A stretch of 14,116 nucleotides of DNA from an uncultured Lachnospiraceae bacterium (GTDB lineage: Bacteria > Bacillota > Clostridia > Lachnospirales > Lachnospiraceae): the NCBI GenBank assembly GCA_910587295.1, contig CAJULP010000048.1, positions 1-14,116 on the forward strand. Reading direction: 5' to 3'. The notes under the pieces were generated by a model. That model had not been told where the DNA came from. It did no database searches and saw only the letters and a list, made by a program, of their open reading frames with translations. The position numbers and the translations under genes are program-made. Each line of letters starts with the position of its first letter. Within the stretch, counting starts at the first letter, position 1. Shown here one piece after another: positions 1 to 6,466 of the stretch.

Positions 1-75
1 CTGGAGTGGAAGGTTTTTATATCTTCTAAACCGTGTCGTCTTATCGTTGTTCCCAGACAGGAGTTTATCTAACAT
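1..75 (-). CDS. Partial gene running off the left edge, unknown
   Basis: A minus-strand frame opens at an ATG (75-73) and stays open to the window edge. The 25 visible residues start MLDKLLSGNNDKTTRFRRY and are rich in charged residues. An AGGAG lies 12 bases upstream of the ATG, which is rather far. The same frame is also open further upstream, back to a TAA inside the terminator at 135-174, with residues such as EFWKHKKEQEFTEH. The gene may therefore have lost its original 5' end, or the upstream reading may be chance. It follows the HNH-like gene in the same direction and would be the next gene of the mobile element. I do not recognise the product. Confidence 0.35.
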   Translation of the reverse strand, partial: MLDKLLSGNNDKTTRFRRYKNLPLQ

Positions 76-103
76 ATGTTCGGTAAACTCCTGTTCTTTT
101 TTG
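57..103 (+). other. Perfect 11-bp hairpin followed by a T-rich run
   Basis: ACAGGAGTTTA (57-67) pairs perfectly with TAAACTCCTGT (84-94) around a 16-base loop. TCTTTTTTG follows on the plus strand. In that direction it has the form of an intrinsic terminator. On the minus strand the same bases are the AGGAG and ATG of the partial gene at 1-75, so the hairpin could instead hide that ribosome binding site. I cannot choose between the two readings. Confidence 0.4.
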
Positions 104-134
104 TGTTTCCAAAACTCGGAATTTCCTATAAAGT

Positions 135-174
135 AAAAAAGGGCAGCTACAAATCTCTCGACTTATAACTGCCC
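135..174 (-). terminator. Intrinsic terminator after the HNH-like gene (copy A)
   Basis: On the minus strand GGGCAGTTATAA (174-163) pairs with TTGTAGCTGCCC (152-141), a 12-bp stem including two G-U pairs. It is followed directly by TTTTTT (140-135). It lies 63 bases past the stop of the HNH-like gene. The sequence 143-184 is nearly identical to 2376-2416, which contains a second terminator. Confidence 0.8.
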
Positions 175-237
175 TGACGCTGTTTCTTTTATAATCTGTT
201 TCAAATCAGCAACTTCAAACTTACTTTGAAATTTTGA

Positions 238-1623
238 TTACCAATTTCTTATTTTACATGCCCCCAACTTAATCAATTCACTATACTTTTCTTCACGTAA
301 CATTTCTTCAAGTTTTTCCCTCATATTCACTTCTCTTGAATCAATCTTCCTTGTATTAAATAGATTGATAATGAACTGTTCAACAACTTTATCATCTAAA
401 GCTTGAATTTCACTTTCCCCCAATTTATAAAGAATGTAATAGTAAAAGATGCTATGTTCTCCTATATTTTCTTCATTTATCTTTATTTCATCACTTCCAA
501 TATTGTCCTCAACAAATCTTTTAAGCCCTCTCTTATGAATGACATCCGTATTTAATAAGTCTTGTAATTGATTTAGTACAAAATCAACCACATATTGATT
601 ACCACTATGAATTCCTGCCACTCCTTTACCCAATATATGAAGAATATCTAAAACAAAGAGATTATAGTTAATATGTTGATTTTGGGGCATCATTACATGA
701 CATTGCAATCCCCCAATTTCCTGTGCTGGGAAATCAGTACTCTCACTCATCCCATTAATCATGTCTGAAACAATATCATTATAGTCATGAACACATAAAC
801 ATTCACGCTCTCTATTTCCTGAACCATCAATGTTAATCTTTTGCAATATGCAATTATTCTCACAAAATGTTGGTATATGTTTACATACCTTTATATCATA
901 TACTGCAACTCCAAAAATATCCACTAATACACTAATGCCACCTTGATTATCAATATAAGCTAACATAGCATGACTTCCATCATGACAAAATTCGCTAAAT
1001 TTGTCGAGTAGCATTTTATCTGTGACCATTTTTACAACTTGGTCATTGCCACCGTCCAGAATATAGGCTATTATATCTGAAAAATCCTCGTATTTATCTT
1101 CCACTTTATTTTTCAGACAATACCATTCATATGCGATCTTCGCCACTTGCCTATGCATCGCTTCACTAAAAAAGACCTCATACTTAAGTGGAATATGTGA
1201 TTCTATCACTTGAGTATTTATATCTATTTGTTCAATATCGCCTTTATTAGTCTTTTTTATCTGTTCAATCTTTTCATACGGTCCAAATGCTGACTCGTTA
1301 TTCTCACTCCACAGAATTTTCTTGTTTATAAAATCATGTTCTTTGACCACCTTTTTATCATGATATCGTATCCCTGCAATCACATAATCTGCTTCATAAG
1401 TCGGAAAATGATTACTTTTTTTCGATTTAATATTTAAATAATTCAATAGAAAGGCTAATTTCTCCGCCACCTCTGATTCAAATTTTTTTGTCATTCCACT
1501 ATTATGCTCCACATGACACACACACTTGTTTATTATCCTTGATGCGGTTAATGCATCTGGTATAATATCTGAATCAGACAAATCTTTGGAAGTTCCACAA
1601 TAAATACATTTTGGTTCACCCAT
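238..1623 (-). CDS. HNH/zinc-finger-like protein, 461 aa, candidate nuclease cargo
   Basis: I chose the ATG at 1623 because AAGGGAG lies about 9 bases upstream; an ATG at 1650 has no ribosome binding site. The N-terminus resembles the HNH_5 type: C6-x2-C9, then DSDIIPDAL (17-25), then C34-V-C36-HVEHN (37-41). In the usual pattern the second block reads EHIIP, so the expected first histidine is an aspartate here (D19), and the second Cys pair is altered. A second cysteine cluster follows at C247, C254, C258, C275 and C277. The segment HRQVAKIAYEWYC near residue 160 resembles the helical part that follows the HNH fold in long HNH_5 proteins. No membrane segment or signal peptide is seen. It lies 33 bases after the 221-aa gene and is probably co-transcribed with it. 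The gene is clearly more AT-rich than the chromosomal block. Nuclease activity is inference; the active site may be degenerate. Confidence 0.6.
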   Translation of the reverse strand: MGEPKCIYCGTSKDLSDSDIIPDALTASRIINKCVCHVEHNSGMTKKFESEVAEKLAFLLNYLNIKSKKSNHFPTYEADYVIAGIRYHDKKVVKEHDFINKKILWSENNESAFGPYEKIEQIKKTNKGDIEQIDINTQVIESHIPLKYEVFFSEAMHRQVAKIAYEWYCLKNKVEDKYEDFSDIIAYILDGGNDQVVKMVTDKMLLDKFSEFCHDGSHAMLAYIDNQGGISVLVDIFGVAVYDIKVCKHIPTFCENNCILQKINIDGSGNRERECLCVHDYNDIVSDMINGMSESTDFPAQEIGGLQCHVMMPQNQHINYNLFVLDILHILGKGVAGIHSGNQYVVDFVLNQLQDLLNTDVIHKRGLKRFVEDNIGSDEIKINEENIGEHSIFYYYILYKLGESEIQALDDKVVEQFIINLFNTRKIDSREVNMREKLEEMLREEKYSELIKLGACKIRNW

Positions 1624-1656
1624 ATTTTTTCTCTCCCTTTCGTAACGCATAGCTTT

Positions 1657-2322
1657 TTAATAATTATCAACAATATTATCTAAAATCACTGATAAAAAAT
1701 CTGCATACATCATTCCATCTTTTATCTTTACATCATCCAGCATCAATGCCTGAAACAAAACATCACCCACATTCTCCAGTCTTACCATTTCATATTCTTT
1801 TTCAGTAAAACCTTCCACCCGCAAATCCTGCACAGCAGCTTCTTTTCTCGCCACCAGACAATGTGTATACAATGCCATAATATACTTGTCCGACATCAGA
1901 AAGGCATATGTTTCGTTCCCTTGATATGTATATCGGCACTTTTCCAGATTTTCTTGCGGTATATCGAAATAACATCTGACCGTTTCCAGATATACATCTC
2001 CATAATACTGCGGCTTTAGCTTCTTTGCATACCTTCTGATTGTTGCAAATATATTATTTCTTTCCATAGCTGTCTTTGTTCTCTTAAATACAGGCTTTTT
2101 TCCTCGCAGGTCCATATAAACATTATTTAGGATAGTCTTTCCGGCATACTGCTTGAAATTACCTATCCGCAACAAATACGATAACACCTCCAGCAATTTC
2201 TCTTTTGATGTTATCTCCTGATACGAATAATCCCCAAATTCAATATGATCCAGCTTCAAAGGGCAGCTCCCTTTCGCTATCTCACGCTCCATTACCCTGT
2301 TAATGTCTCTCATTGATTCCAT
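1657..2322 (-). CDS. Unrecognised 221-aa protein, first gene of the cargo cassette
   Basis: The start is the ATG at 2322, with AAGGAG about 10 bases upstream. A longer frame to 2370 begins inside a palindrome and has no ribosome binding site of its own. The protein starts MESMRDINRVMEREI and appears soluble. Its middle part (about residues 75-105) is basic, with KRTKTAMERNN and RRYAKKLK, which could bind nucleic acid. The C-terminal half is acidic and hydrophobic. I recognise no domain. The next gene on the strand is the HNH-like gene, 33 bases after this stop, so the two probably form one transcript. No good promoter is visible between terminator B and the start, so transcription may come from readthrough or from a weak promoter. 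Confidence 0.6.
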   Translation of the reverse strand: MESMRDINRVMEREIAKGSCPLKLDHIEFGDYSYQEITSKEKLLEVLSYLLRIGNFKQYAGKTILNNVYMDLRGKKPVFKRTKTAMERNNIFATIRRYAKKLKPQYYGDVYLETVRCYFDIPQENLEKCRYTYQGNETYAFLMSDKYIMALYTHCLVARKEAAVQDLRVEGFTEKEYEMVRLENVGDVLFQALMLDDVKIKDGMMYADFLSVILDNIVDNY

Positions 2323-2342
2323 TTGTATATTTCTCCTTCCCG

Positions 2343-2365
2343 CTTCTGGACATCGTGTCCAAAAG
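2343..2365. repeat. 23-bp palindrome, copy 1 (TGGACA-TCG-TGTCCA core)
   Basis: The arms CTTCTGGACA (2343-2352) and TGTCCAAAAG (2356-2365) pair over 10 bp with one wobble position and a 3-base spacer. It lies between terminator B and the ribosome binding site of the 221-aa gene. The same core occurs at 3219-3241. It could be an operator, an RNA hairpin in the leader, or the trace of a recombination event. Confidence 0.55.
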
Positions 2366-2368
2366 CAC

Positions 2369-2404
2369 AAAAAAAGCAGCTACAAGTATTTCACTCATAA
2401 CTGC
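2369..2404 (-). terminator. Intrinsic terminator (copy B)
   Basis: On the minus strand GCAGTTATGAG (2404-2394) pairs with CTTGTAGCTGC (2386-2376), followed by seven T (2375-2369). It lies 18 bases past the stop of the 120-aa gene at 2423. The region 2376-2416 matches 143-184 closely, differing mainly in the loop and by one base in length. Confidence 0.75.
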
Positions 2405-2422
2405 CCTAACGCTGTTACCTGA

Positions 2423-2785
2423 TTATTCTATTCCTGCCGTTTTTGCAAATCCGGCTTTTCTATTCATAAGTTCCTCTTGTTTCTCCTTTGGAAGACACCG
2501 GAATATCTCATTATATCCCATTCCTGCCATCGGTGTTCCTTTTGCCAAAAGAAAAAGCTGCGTGTCAAACCATTCCTCCCACAAGTTCTCAAACATGCTC
2601 TGGCTGTCCGTAAAGGTTATTGCATCTTCAAAACCCTGTGGCGGTCTATAATACTGTAACTTAACAAATCCGTATCTTCCCGCATCCACGACAAGTATAT
2701 TCTCAATCTCATACAGCTCTGCAAAAGCATCTGCAACCTTTCTGCATTTTTCCCTTTCACTGTCTGTAATGTATATTTCTTTCAC
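2423..2785 (-). CDS. Conserved-looking 120-aa element protein, unknown
   Basis: The start is a GTG at 2785, with CAGGAGG about 10 bases upstream. The protein is soluble and acidic, starting MKEIYITDSEREKCRKVADA, with several aromatic residues (YYRPPQGFED, WEEWFDTQLF). I recall similar 120-residue proteins in Tn1549-like elements but know no function. It lies 2 bases after a 37-aa open frame whose 3' end contains its ribosome binding site, which suggests translational coupling. Terminator B closes the unit. The promoter with TATAAT at 2910-2905 and the palindrome at 2881-2902 probably control it. Confidence 0.7.
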   Translation of the reverse strand: MKEIYITDSEREKCRKVADAFAELYEIENILVVDAGRYGFVKLQYYRPPQGFEDAITFTDSQSMFENLWEEWFDTQLFLLAKGTPMAGMGYNEIFRCLPKEKQEELMNRKAGFAKTAGIE

Positions 2786-2787
2786 AA

Positions 2788-2901
2788 TTAACCATCCTCC
2801 TGTTTCAAAACCACACTAACTGCATCTATATCCTCAATCTCCAGAAATAAAACATTATTGTCTTTACCATTTACATATTTTATGGTGCATACACGCACCA
2901 T
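2788..2901 (-). CDS. Putative 37-aa protein at the head of the accessory operon
   Basis: The frame runs from an ATG at 2901 to a TAA at 2790-2788 and begins MVRVCTIKYVNGKDNN. It alternates hydrophobic and acidic residues like a real beta-rich protein. The start codon lies only 3 bases downstream of the -10 box TATAAT (2910-2905). A transcript from that promoter would therefore begin at or just inside the ATG, making the message leaderless or forcing use of the second codon GTG. The first codons are part of the palindrome at 2881-2902. The 3' end carries the ribosome binding site of the 120-aa gene. Confidence 0.45.
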   Translation of the reverse strand: MVRVCTIKYVNGKDNNVLFLEIEDIDAVSVVLKQEDG

Positions 2902-2902
2902 A
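2881..2902. promoter_or_regulatory. Operator-like palindrome between divergent genes
   Basis: TATGGTGC (2881-2888) and GCACCATA (2895-2902) are perfect 8-bp inverted arms around ATACAC. The site covers the expected transcription start of the minus-strand operon and lies just upstream of or inside the promoter region of the plus-strand XRE gene. It is a natural binding site for that XRE regulator, by inference. Confidence 0.6.
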
Positions 2903-2904
2903 TT

Positions 2905-2933
2905 ATTATAAGTTTCCTGCCATTAAAATACAA
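2905..2933 (-). promoter_or_regulatory. Promoter of the 37-aa/120-aa unit
   Basis: On the minus strand TTGTAT (2933-2928) and TATAAT (2910-2905) are 17 bp apart. The -10 box is perfect and the -35 box is weak (TTG conserved). Transcription would start near 2898, inside the palindrome at 2881-2902. Confidence 0.6.
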
Positions 2934-2954
2934 GGTAGGAAAGGAGTTGCCTGT

Positions 2955-3161
2955 ATGATTAAATACGATCCCCTTTGGCAAACGCTTAAGGCTAAGAACA
3001 TCAGTCAGTACCAGCTCATTAAAGATTATGGCATTGACAAAGCACAGCTTCAGCGGCTCCGGCAAAATATGGTAGTAAAGACCATTATTCTGAACAGGCT
3101 ATGTCAGATACTTGACTGCCGGATTGAAGACATTATGGAATATGTTCCAGATGACAAGTAG
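2955..3161 (+). CDS. Small XRE-family (Cro/C1-type) regulator
   Basis: This 68-aa protein has the ATG at 2955 and AAAGGAG 8 bases upstream. It is a single helix-turn-helix domain: QYQLIKDYGIDKAQLQRLRQ forms the scaffold and recognition helices, and LCQILDCRIEDIMEYVP is the typical C-terminal end of the HTH_26-like small regulators. It is the only confident plus-strand gene, facing the 37-aa/120-aa unit across a shared regulatory region and converging on the DUF6050-type gene. It probably binds the palindrome at 2881-2902 and represses its own gene and the divergent operon. Similar regulators are common in Tn916/Tn1549-type elements. Confidence 0.85.
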   Translation: MIKYDPLWQTLKAKNISQYQLIKDYGIDKAQLQRLRQNMVVKTIILNRLCQILDCRIEDIMEYVPDDK

Positions 3162-3197
3162 AGGTATTGTTTATGATTGATTGACAATGCCTTTTTT
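3162..3197 (+). terminator. Intrinsic terminator of the XRE gene
   Basis: AGGTATTGT (3162-3170) pairs with ACAATGCCT (3184-3192) over 9 bp, one being a G-U pair, and TTTTTT (3192-3197) follows. The stem starts directly after the stop codon of the XRE gene. Confidence 0.7.
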
Positions 3198-3213
3198 GTT
3201 GCTCTTTTTTCTT

Positions 3214-3543
3214 TTACACCTTTGGACATTGTGTCCAGAAGTGTCCTGCTATTACTTTTATTATCTCCGTAAATATAACGATAATCCTCACAAGAACAAT
3301 AATACCACCAATCAGACCTCCAACGATACAATTCAGTGCCAGTATTCCCATACTTCCTGCAATTCCAAAATTCTTCGGCACAAGAAACATACACATTTTT
3401 CTGATACCATAGGGACATCCTACCAAAATCCAATAAAGGAAATAATCAAACCCATCTGCTTTATTGCAAACCGGATAACAGGTAATCATCCACAGAACAA
3501 GAACACATACCGGAATAATTATTTTAAACAATGCCTTTTTCAT
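3214..3543 (-). CDS. Small membrane protein, DUF6050-type
   Basis: The start is the ATG at 3543 with GGAGG 8 bases upstream; an upstream GTG at 3552 overlaps that site and is unlikely. The 109-aa product has an N-terminal hydrophobic helix after MKKALFK, a hydrophilic middle with four cysteines in the first half, and one or two long hydrophobic segments near residues 65-100 with Gly pairs. From memory it matches the DUF6050 proteins found next to repA in Tn1549-like elements; I know no function for them. It overlaps the 3' end of repA by 20 bases, so translation is probably coupled. Its last codons (FWTQCPKV) encode palindrome copy 2. Confidence 0.7.
   Translation of the reverse strand: MKKALFKIIIPVCVLVLWMITCYPVCNKADGFDYFLYWILVGCPYGIRKMCMFLVPKNFGIAGSMGILALNCIVGGLIGGIIVLVRIIVIFTEIIKVIAGHFWTQCPKV
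3219..3241. repeat. 23-bp palindrome, copy 2 (TGGACA-TTG-TGTCCA core)
   Basis: The arms CCTTTGGACA (3219-3228) and TGTCCAGAAG (3232-3241) surround TTG. The inner 6-bp arms are perfect. It lies inside the last codons of the DUF6050-type gene, in the same reading frame as copy 1 at 2343-2365 would be read (FWTxCP in both). Confidence 0.55.
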
Positions 3544-4597
3544 GCCAGCCACCTCCGTACATATCGTGCTGCACTTCCTGCTGATAATAATGATTCATCG
3601 TTGAGGGTGCATTATAAAGAGCAGTAACCATATATGCCTTGATATTGGTTATTTTCGTATTTGTATCATGCATACAGCCAATCACATACTCCAGATGTCC
3701 ACTGTTCAGCTTCAGGAATTTAGATTTTACAAGCTCATAAGGATAATCCTCCCCTGCAATCCGGATTGTTGTACGCTTTACGCATACAACCTCACAGATA
3801 ACCTCAAAAAGCTCCTCATACAAAGCCTTGTTCTGCCAGTCATCGTACTTCATGTGATGCTCATATTCGATGTTATCCTTAATCAGCTCTATGTATGCAT
3901 TGACATCATCCATCAAATCAATCCTTTTTTCTGACATACTCTCATTACCAGATTGATTGATAGGATTGGTATAACTCATATCAATATAACTCTGGTTAGT
4001 TTGATTATAGTTAGTATAAATAGGGTCTGCTTTATGAACTTCTGCAAGTTCACTTTCTGAACCTCTTGAAGTCTTCATTGTGAACTTCTGGTGTTCTAAA
4101 TCCTGAACCTCTTGAAGTTCAATTTCTGAACTTCTGGAAGTATGCATATTAGACTTCTTGAGGTTCAGTTTTTGAACTTCTGTGGTTTTATCAGCATTAT
4201 CGGACTTTTCTTCTGTCTGTGCATCAGTAATTGTAGAAAAATTCTTCACATAAATTATGTCCGGCTTTCCAAGTCCACGGCGTTTCTTTTCAATCAGACC
4301 GATTCCGTTTTCGGTATCAAGCTCTTTCATAATCTTAACGCAGGTTGCCTTTGCACACCCCAAATCTTCCATAATTGCATCCACCGTATAAATAATGTAT
4401 GCCCTGTTTTCATCATCCAACCAGCCGTTTTTCATGGATAATGACATCCTGTCAAGCATCAGCCCATAGAGGAGCTTAGCATCACTGCTAAGCCCCTTAA
4501 ATCTCTCGTCTTTAATCAAAAGCCGGGGAACACGATAAAAAGAGAACTGCTCTGCTTCAATTCCGTAGTAATAATCAAAGTTTATTGTATCGCTCAC
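3524..4597 (-). CDS. repA: RepA_N-type replication initiator
   Basis: The start is a GTG at 4597 with AAAGGAGG 9 bases upstream; this site overlaps the parB stop. The 357-aa protein opens with a RepA_N winged-helix domain (about residues 18-100: FYRVPRLLIKDERFKGLS, then a second helix-turn-helix near AIMEDLGCAKATCVKIMKEL). A low-complexity linker follows (about 120-215), then a C-terminal domain of DUF6017 type (about 225-345). The linker shows a 23-residue protein repeat that results from the 23-bp DNA repeats at 4035-4195. RepA_N proteins start theta replication of Firmicute plasmids, and several carry their origin inside the gene. In an integrative element the protein probably supports replication of the excised circle. 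It stands 15 bases after parB in the same operon. Confidence 0.88.
   Translation of the reverse strand: MSDTINFDYYYGIEAEQFSFYRVPRLLIKDERFKGLSSDAKLLYGLMLDRMSLSMKNGWLDDENRAYIIYTVDAIMEDLGCAKATCVKIMKELDTENGIGLIEKKRRGLGKPDIIYVKNFSTITDAQTEEKSDNADKTTEVQKLNLKKSNMHTSRSSEIELQEVQDLEHQKFTMKTSRGSESELAEVHKADPIYTNYNQTNQSYIDMSYTNPINQSGNESMSEKRIDLMDDVNAYIELIKDNIEYEHHMKYDDWQNKALYEELFEVICEVVCVKRTTIRIAGEDYPYELVKSKFLKLNSGHLEYVIGCMHDTNTKITNIKAYMVTALYNAPSTMNHYYQQEVQHDMYGGGWHEKGIV
4035..4195. repeat. Seven tandem 23-bp iterons inside repA, candidate origin
   Basis: Seven units start at 4035, 4058, 4081, 4104, 4127, 4150 and 4173, exactly 23 bases apart. The plus-strand consensus core is TGAACTTCTTGAAGTTC, itself an imperfect dyad (GAACTTC and GAAGTTC). 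Six units begin TGAAC; the sixth begins TAGAC. The period is not a multiple of three, so the same DNA is read in all three frames and gives a 69-bp, 23-residue protein repeat. This points to selection on the DNA, as expected for initiator binding sites. Confidence 0.8.
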
Positions 4598-4612
4598 TTT
4601 ACCGTGCCTCCT

Positions 4613-5491
4613 TTACTGCTTATTCTGCCATTCTTCCAATAGCTGATAGATAATGTTTTCTATATCCTCACTGGAATAATCCTCCGTAAAATATCTGCTG
4701 ATTTTATCAGCCTTGATTGTAACTTTTCTTTCCTTTGGCTTTTCCTCTGTCAAGATCAGTCTTACCATTGGCAGAGTCAGCTCGCCTTTTTTCCCATATT
4801 CTTTTAACTTTGATGATTGGGTAGTCGAGATAGCTGCACCCGTTTCTTCAAGAATGACCTGCACCCATTCCTGCGCCTGTTCTGTCAGAAAAGATATGTC
4901 AACACCCTGTACCAGACCGATTTTTTTCTTATCAACCATATCCAGTAATTCATCTGACAGACGGGCAAGCCACATATAACGCTGAACTGTCTTGCCACTC
5001 TCTCCGGCTGCTTCTCCCACTTCATCAAGACTGTTTCCATTTCCTTTTTTGCCCTGATGCTTCATGGCTTCATACTTCATGGAATAGGCTTTTGCCTTTT
5101 CACTTGGGAGAATATCTTCCCTCTGGATATTAGTATCTACCATAATCACCGTAGCTTCATCATCATTGTAATCTCTGATAAACATAGGCATGGTGGAAAG
5201 ACCTGCAAGCTCACAGCCATGTTTTCTACGGTGTCCGGCGATTATCTCATAACCGCCCTCCGCCCTCGGTCTTGCAATACCTGGCATAAGCACACCATAA
5301 TTTTTGATACTCTCCACTGTCTCCTGCATTTTCTCATCGTCCAGTACCTTAAAAGGGTGTCCTCTGAACTCATAAAGTTCTGAAAGGGGTATCTCCTGCA
5401 CCTGATCGGTGCCTGCTGTCATATCAGAAGCACCGAATAAATCATCAAAACTGTTTAGCTTTACCTTTGCCGCACTTCCTGCCTTATTCAT
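4613..5491 (-). CDS. parB: ParB-family partition protein
   Basis: The start is the ATG at 5491 with AGGAGG 9 bases upstream; a TTG at 5497 is too close to that site. The 292-aa product begins with an acidic tail, then a ParB N-terminal domain (about 33-145) with IPLSELYEF, AGHRRKHG (the GHRR box at 86-89) and TNIQREDILPSEKA (box from about 120). A helix-turn-helix follows near 155-178 (LDEVGEAAGESGKTVQRYMW), then a C-terminal dimer region. It overlaps parA by 8 bases (ATGAATAA), so translation is coupled. It would bind a parS-like site and work with ParA to keep the circular element. The parS site was not identified. Confidence 0.9.
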   Translation of the reverse strand: MNKAGSAAKVKLNSFDDLFGASDMTAGTDQVQEIPLSELYEFRGHPFKVLDDEKMQETVESIKNYGVLMPGIARPRAEGGYEIIAGHRRKHGCELAGLSTMPMFIRDYNDDEATVIMVDTNIQREDILPSEKAKAYSMKYEAMKHQGKKGNGNSLDEVGEAAGESGKTVQRYMWLARLSDELLDMVDKKKIGLVQGVDISFLTEQAQEWVQVILEETGAAISTTQSSKLKEYGKKGELTLPMVRLILTEEKPKERKVTIKADKISRYFTEDYSSEDIENIIYQLLEEWQNKQ

Positions 5492-6266
5492 TGCCAAGCA
5501 CCTCCTCCGTCAAAGATTGATAGGCACTTGCTACTTTTCCCTTTGGGTCATGCTGATAGATGCTGACGCCCTCTGCCGAAATCTCGGCAGCTCTTACGGA
5601 AATTGGAATGCTATTCTCAAATATCCTTACTTTGCTGCCATAATTCTCAATCAATAATGCACTGATGTCCTTTGCATAATTTGTTCTGCTGTCAACCATG
5701 GTCAGCAAAATACCCTCAATGGACAGCTTCGGATTAATCTGCCGTTTTACCTTGCCAATAGTCTTGATAAGCTGTTCCAAACCTTTCACTGGCAGATATG
5801 CCGCCTGTACCGGAATTAAGATACTGTCCGCACAGGCAAATGCATTTATGGTTATCATACCAAGTGAAGGCATACAGTCAATCAAGATATAATCATATTG
5901 CTCTTTCACCTGCTCTATGTAGGAACGCATCACAAGCTCCCTGCTCATGACATTTACCAAGGATACCTCCAGACCGGATAATTCGATATTACCGGGCATA
6001 AGGTCAATTCCTTCCTCATGCCTTAAAATACCGTAATCATCTTCCATTTCCACATCATTGATGATATTCGCCATCACAGTCGCAAGTGTTTCCTCCAGCT
6101 TGTCCGGCTCTGTAAATCCCAAACTTGCAGTCAAGCTACCCTGTGCATCGGCATCTATCAGCAGAACTCTCTTGCCCTGCTTTGCTAATCCTATTCCCAA
6201 ATTACTTGTTGTGGTGGTCTTTCCGACTCCACCTTTCTGATTTGCGATTGCTATTATTTTACACAT
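5484..6266 (-). CDS. parA: ParA-family partition ATPase
   Basis: The 260-aa product starts at the ATG at 6266 with AAAGGAG 8 bases upstream. It has the deviant Walker A KGGVGKTTT (11-19), a Walker A' block LIDADAQGSL (36-45) and a Walker B-like block DYILIDCMPSLG near residue 130. It is of normal length for the short ParA/Soj type without an N-terminal DNA-binding domain, so it should not repress its own operon directly. It is the first of the parA-parB-repA set, placed 23 bases after a DUF3970-type gene. The intact motifs suggest a functional ATPase that segregates the excised element. Confidence 0.93.
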   Translation of the reverse strand: MCKIIAIANQKGGVGKTTTTSNLGIGLAKQGKRVLLIDADAQGSLTASLGFTEPDKLEETLATVMANIINDVEMEDDYGILRHEEGIDLMPGNIELSGLEVSLVNVMSRELVMRSYIEQVKEQYDYILIDCMPSLGMITINAFACADSILIPVQAAYLPVKGLEQLIKTIGKVKRQINPKLSIEGILLTMVDSRTNYAKDISALLIENYGSKVRIFENSIPISVRAAEISAEGVSIYQHDPKGKVASAYQSLTEEVLGNE

Positions 6267-6289
6267 GATACATTCTCCTTTACTCTCTG

Positions 6290-6466
6290 CTAACTTTCTG
6301 CTACATTAGTCTTTTTCACTTCTACATACGCTCTGTAAAACTTCTTTGTCCCTTTATTCGGGTATAAATCTGAAAACTCTGTCACTTCGATTTTGGAATT
6401 TCTTTGCAAAATCTTCCCAAACCATTTAATATCATTCTTTGTTCCCATCAATCGAACCTTTAACAT
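6290..6466 (-). CDS. DUF3970-type small protein
   Basis: This 58-aa gene starts at the ATG at 6466 with GGAGGAG about 7 bases upstream and ends at TAG (6292-6290). It begins MLKVRLMGTKNDIKWFGK and contains SDLYPNKGTKKFYRAYVEVK. From memory this matches the small DUF3970 family, with no known function. Its start overlaps the stop of the DUF6075-type gene by one base (TGATG), and parA follows after 23 bases, so it belongs to the same operon. Confidence 0.75.
   Translation of the reverse strand: MLKVRLMGTKNDIKWFGKILQRNSKIEVTEFSDLYPNKGTKKFYRAYVEVKKTNVAES

Noticed and set aside
3181..3627. 148-aa plus-strand frame opposite the DUF6050-type gene and the repA end
   Set aside because: Low-complexity Asn/Thr/His-rich translation without ribosome binding site; the minus strand has a membrane protein with good start signals.
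4035..4195. A CRISPR-like or simple protein repeat explanation for the repA repeats
   Set aside because: There are no unique spacers, and the 23-bp period breaks the reading frame, which fits iterons better than either.
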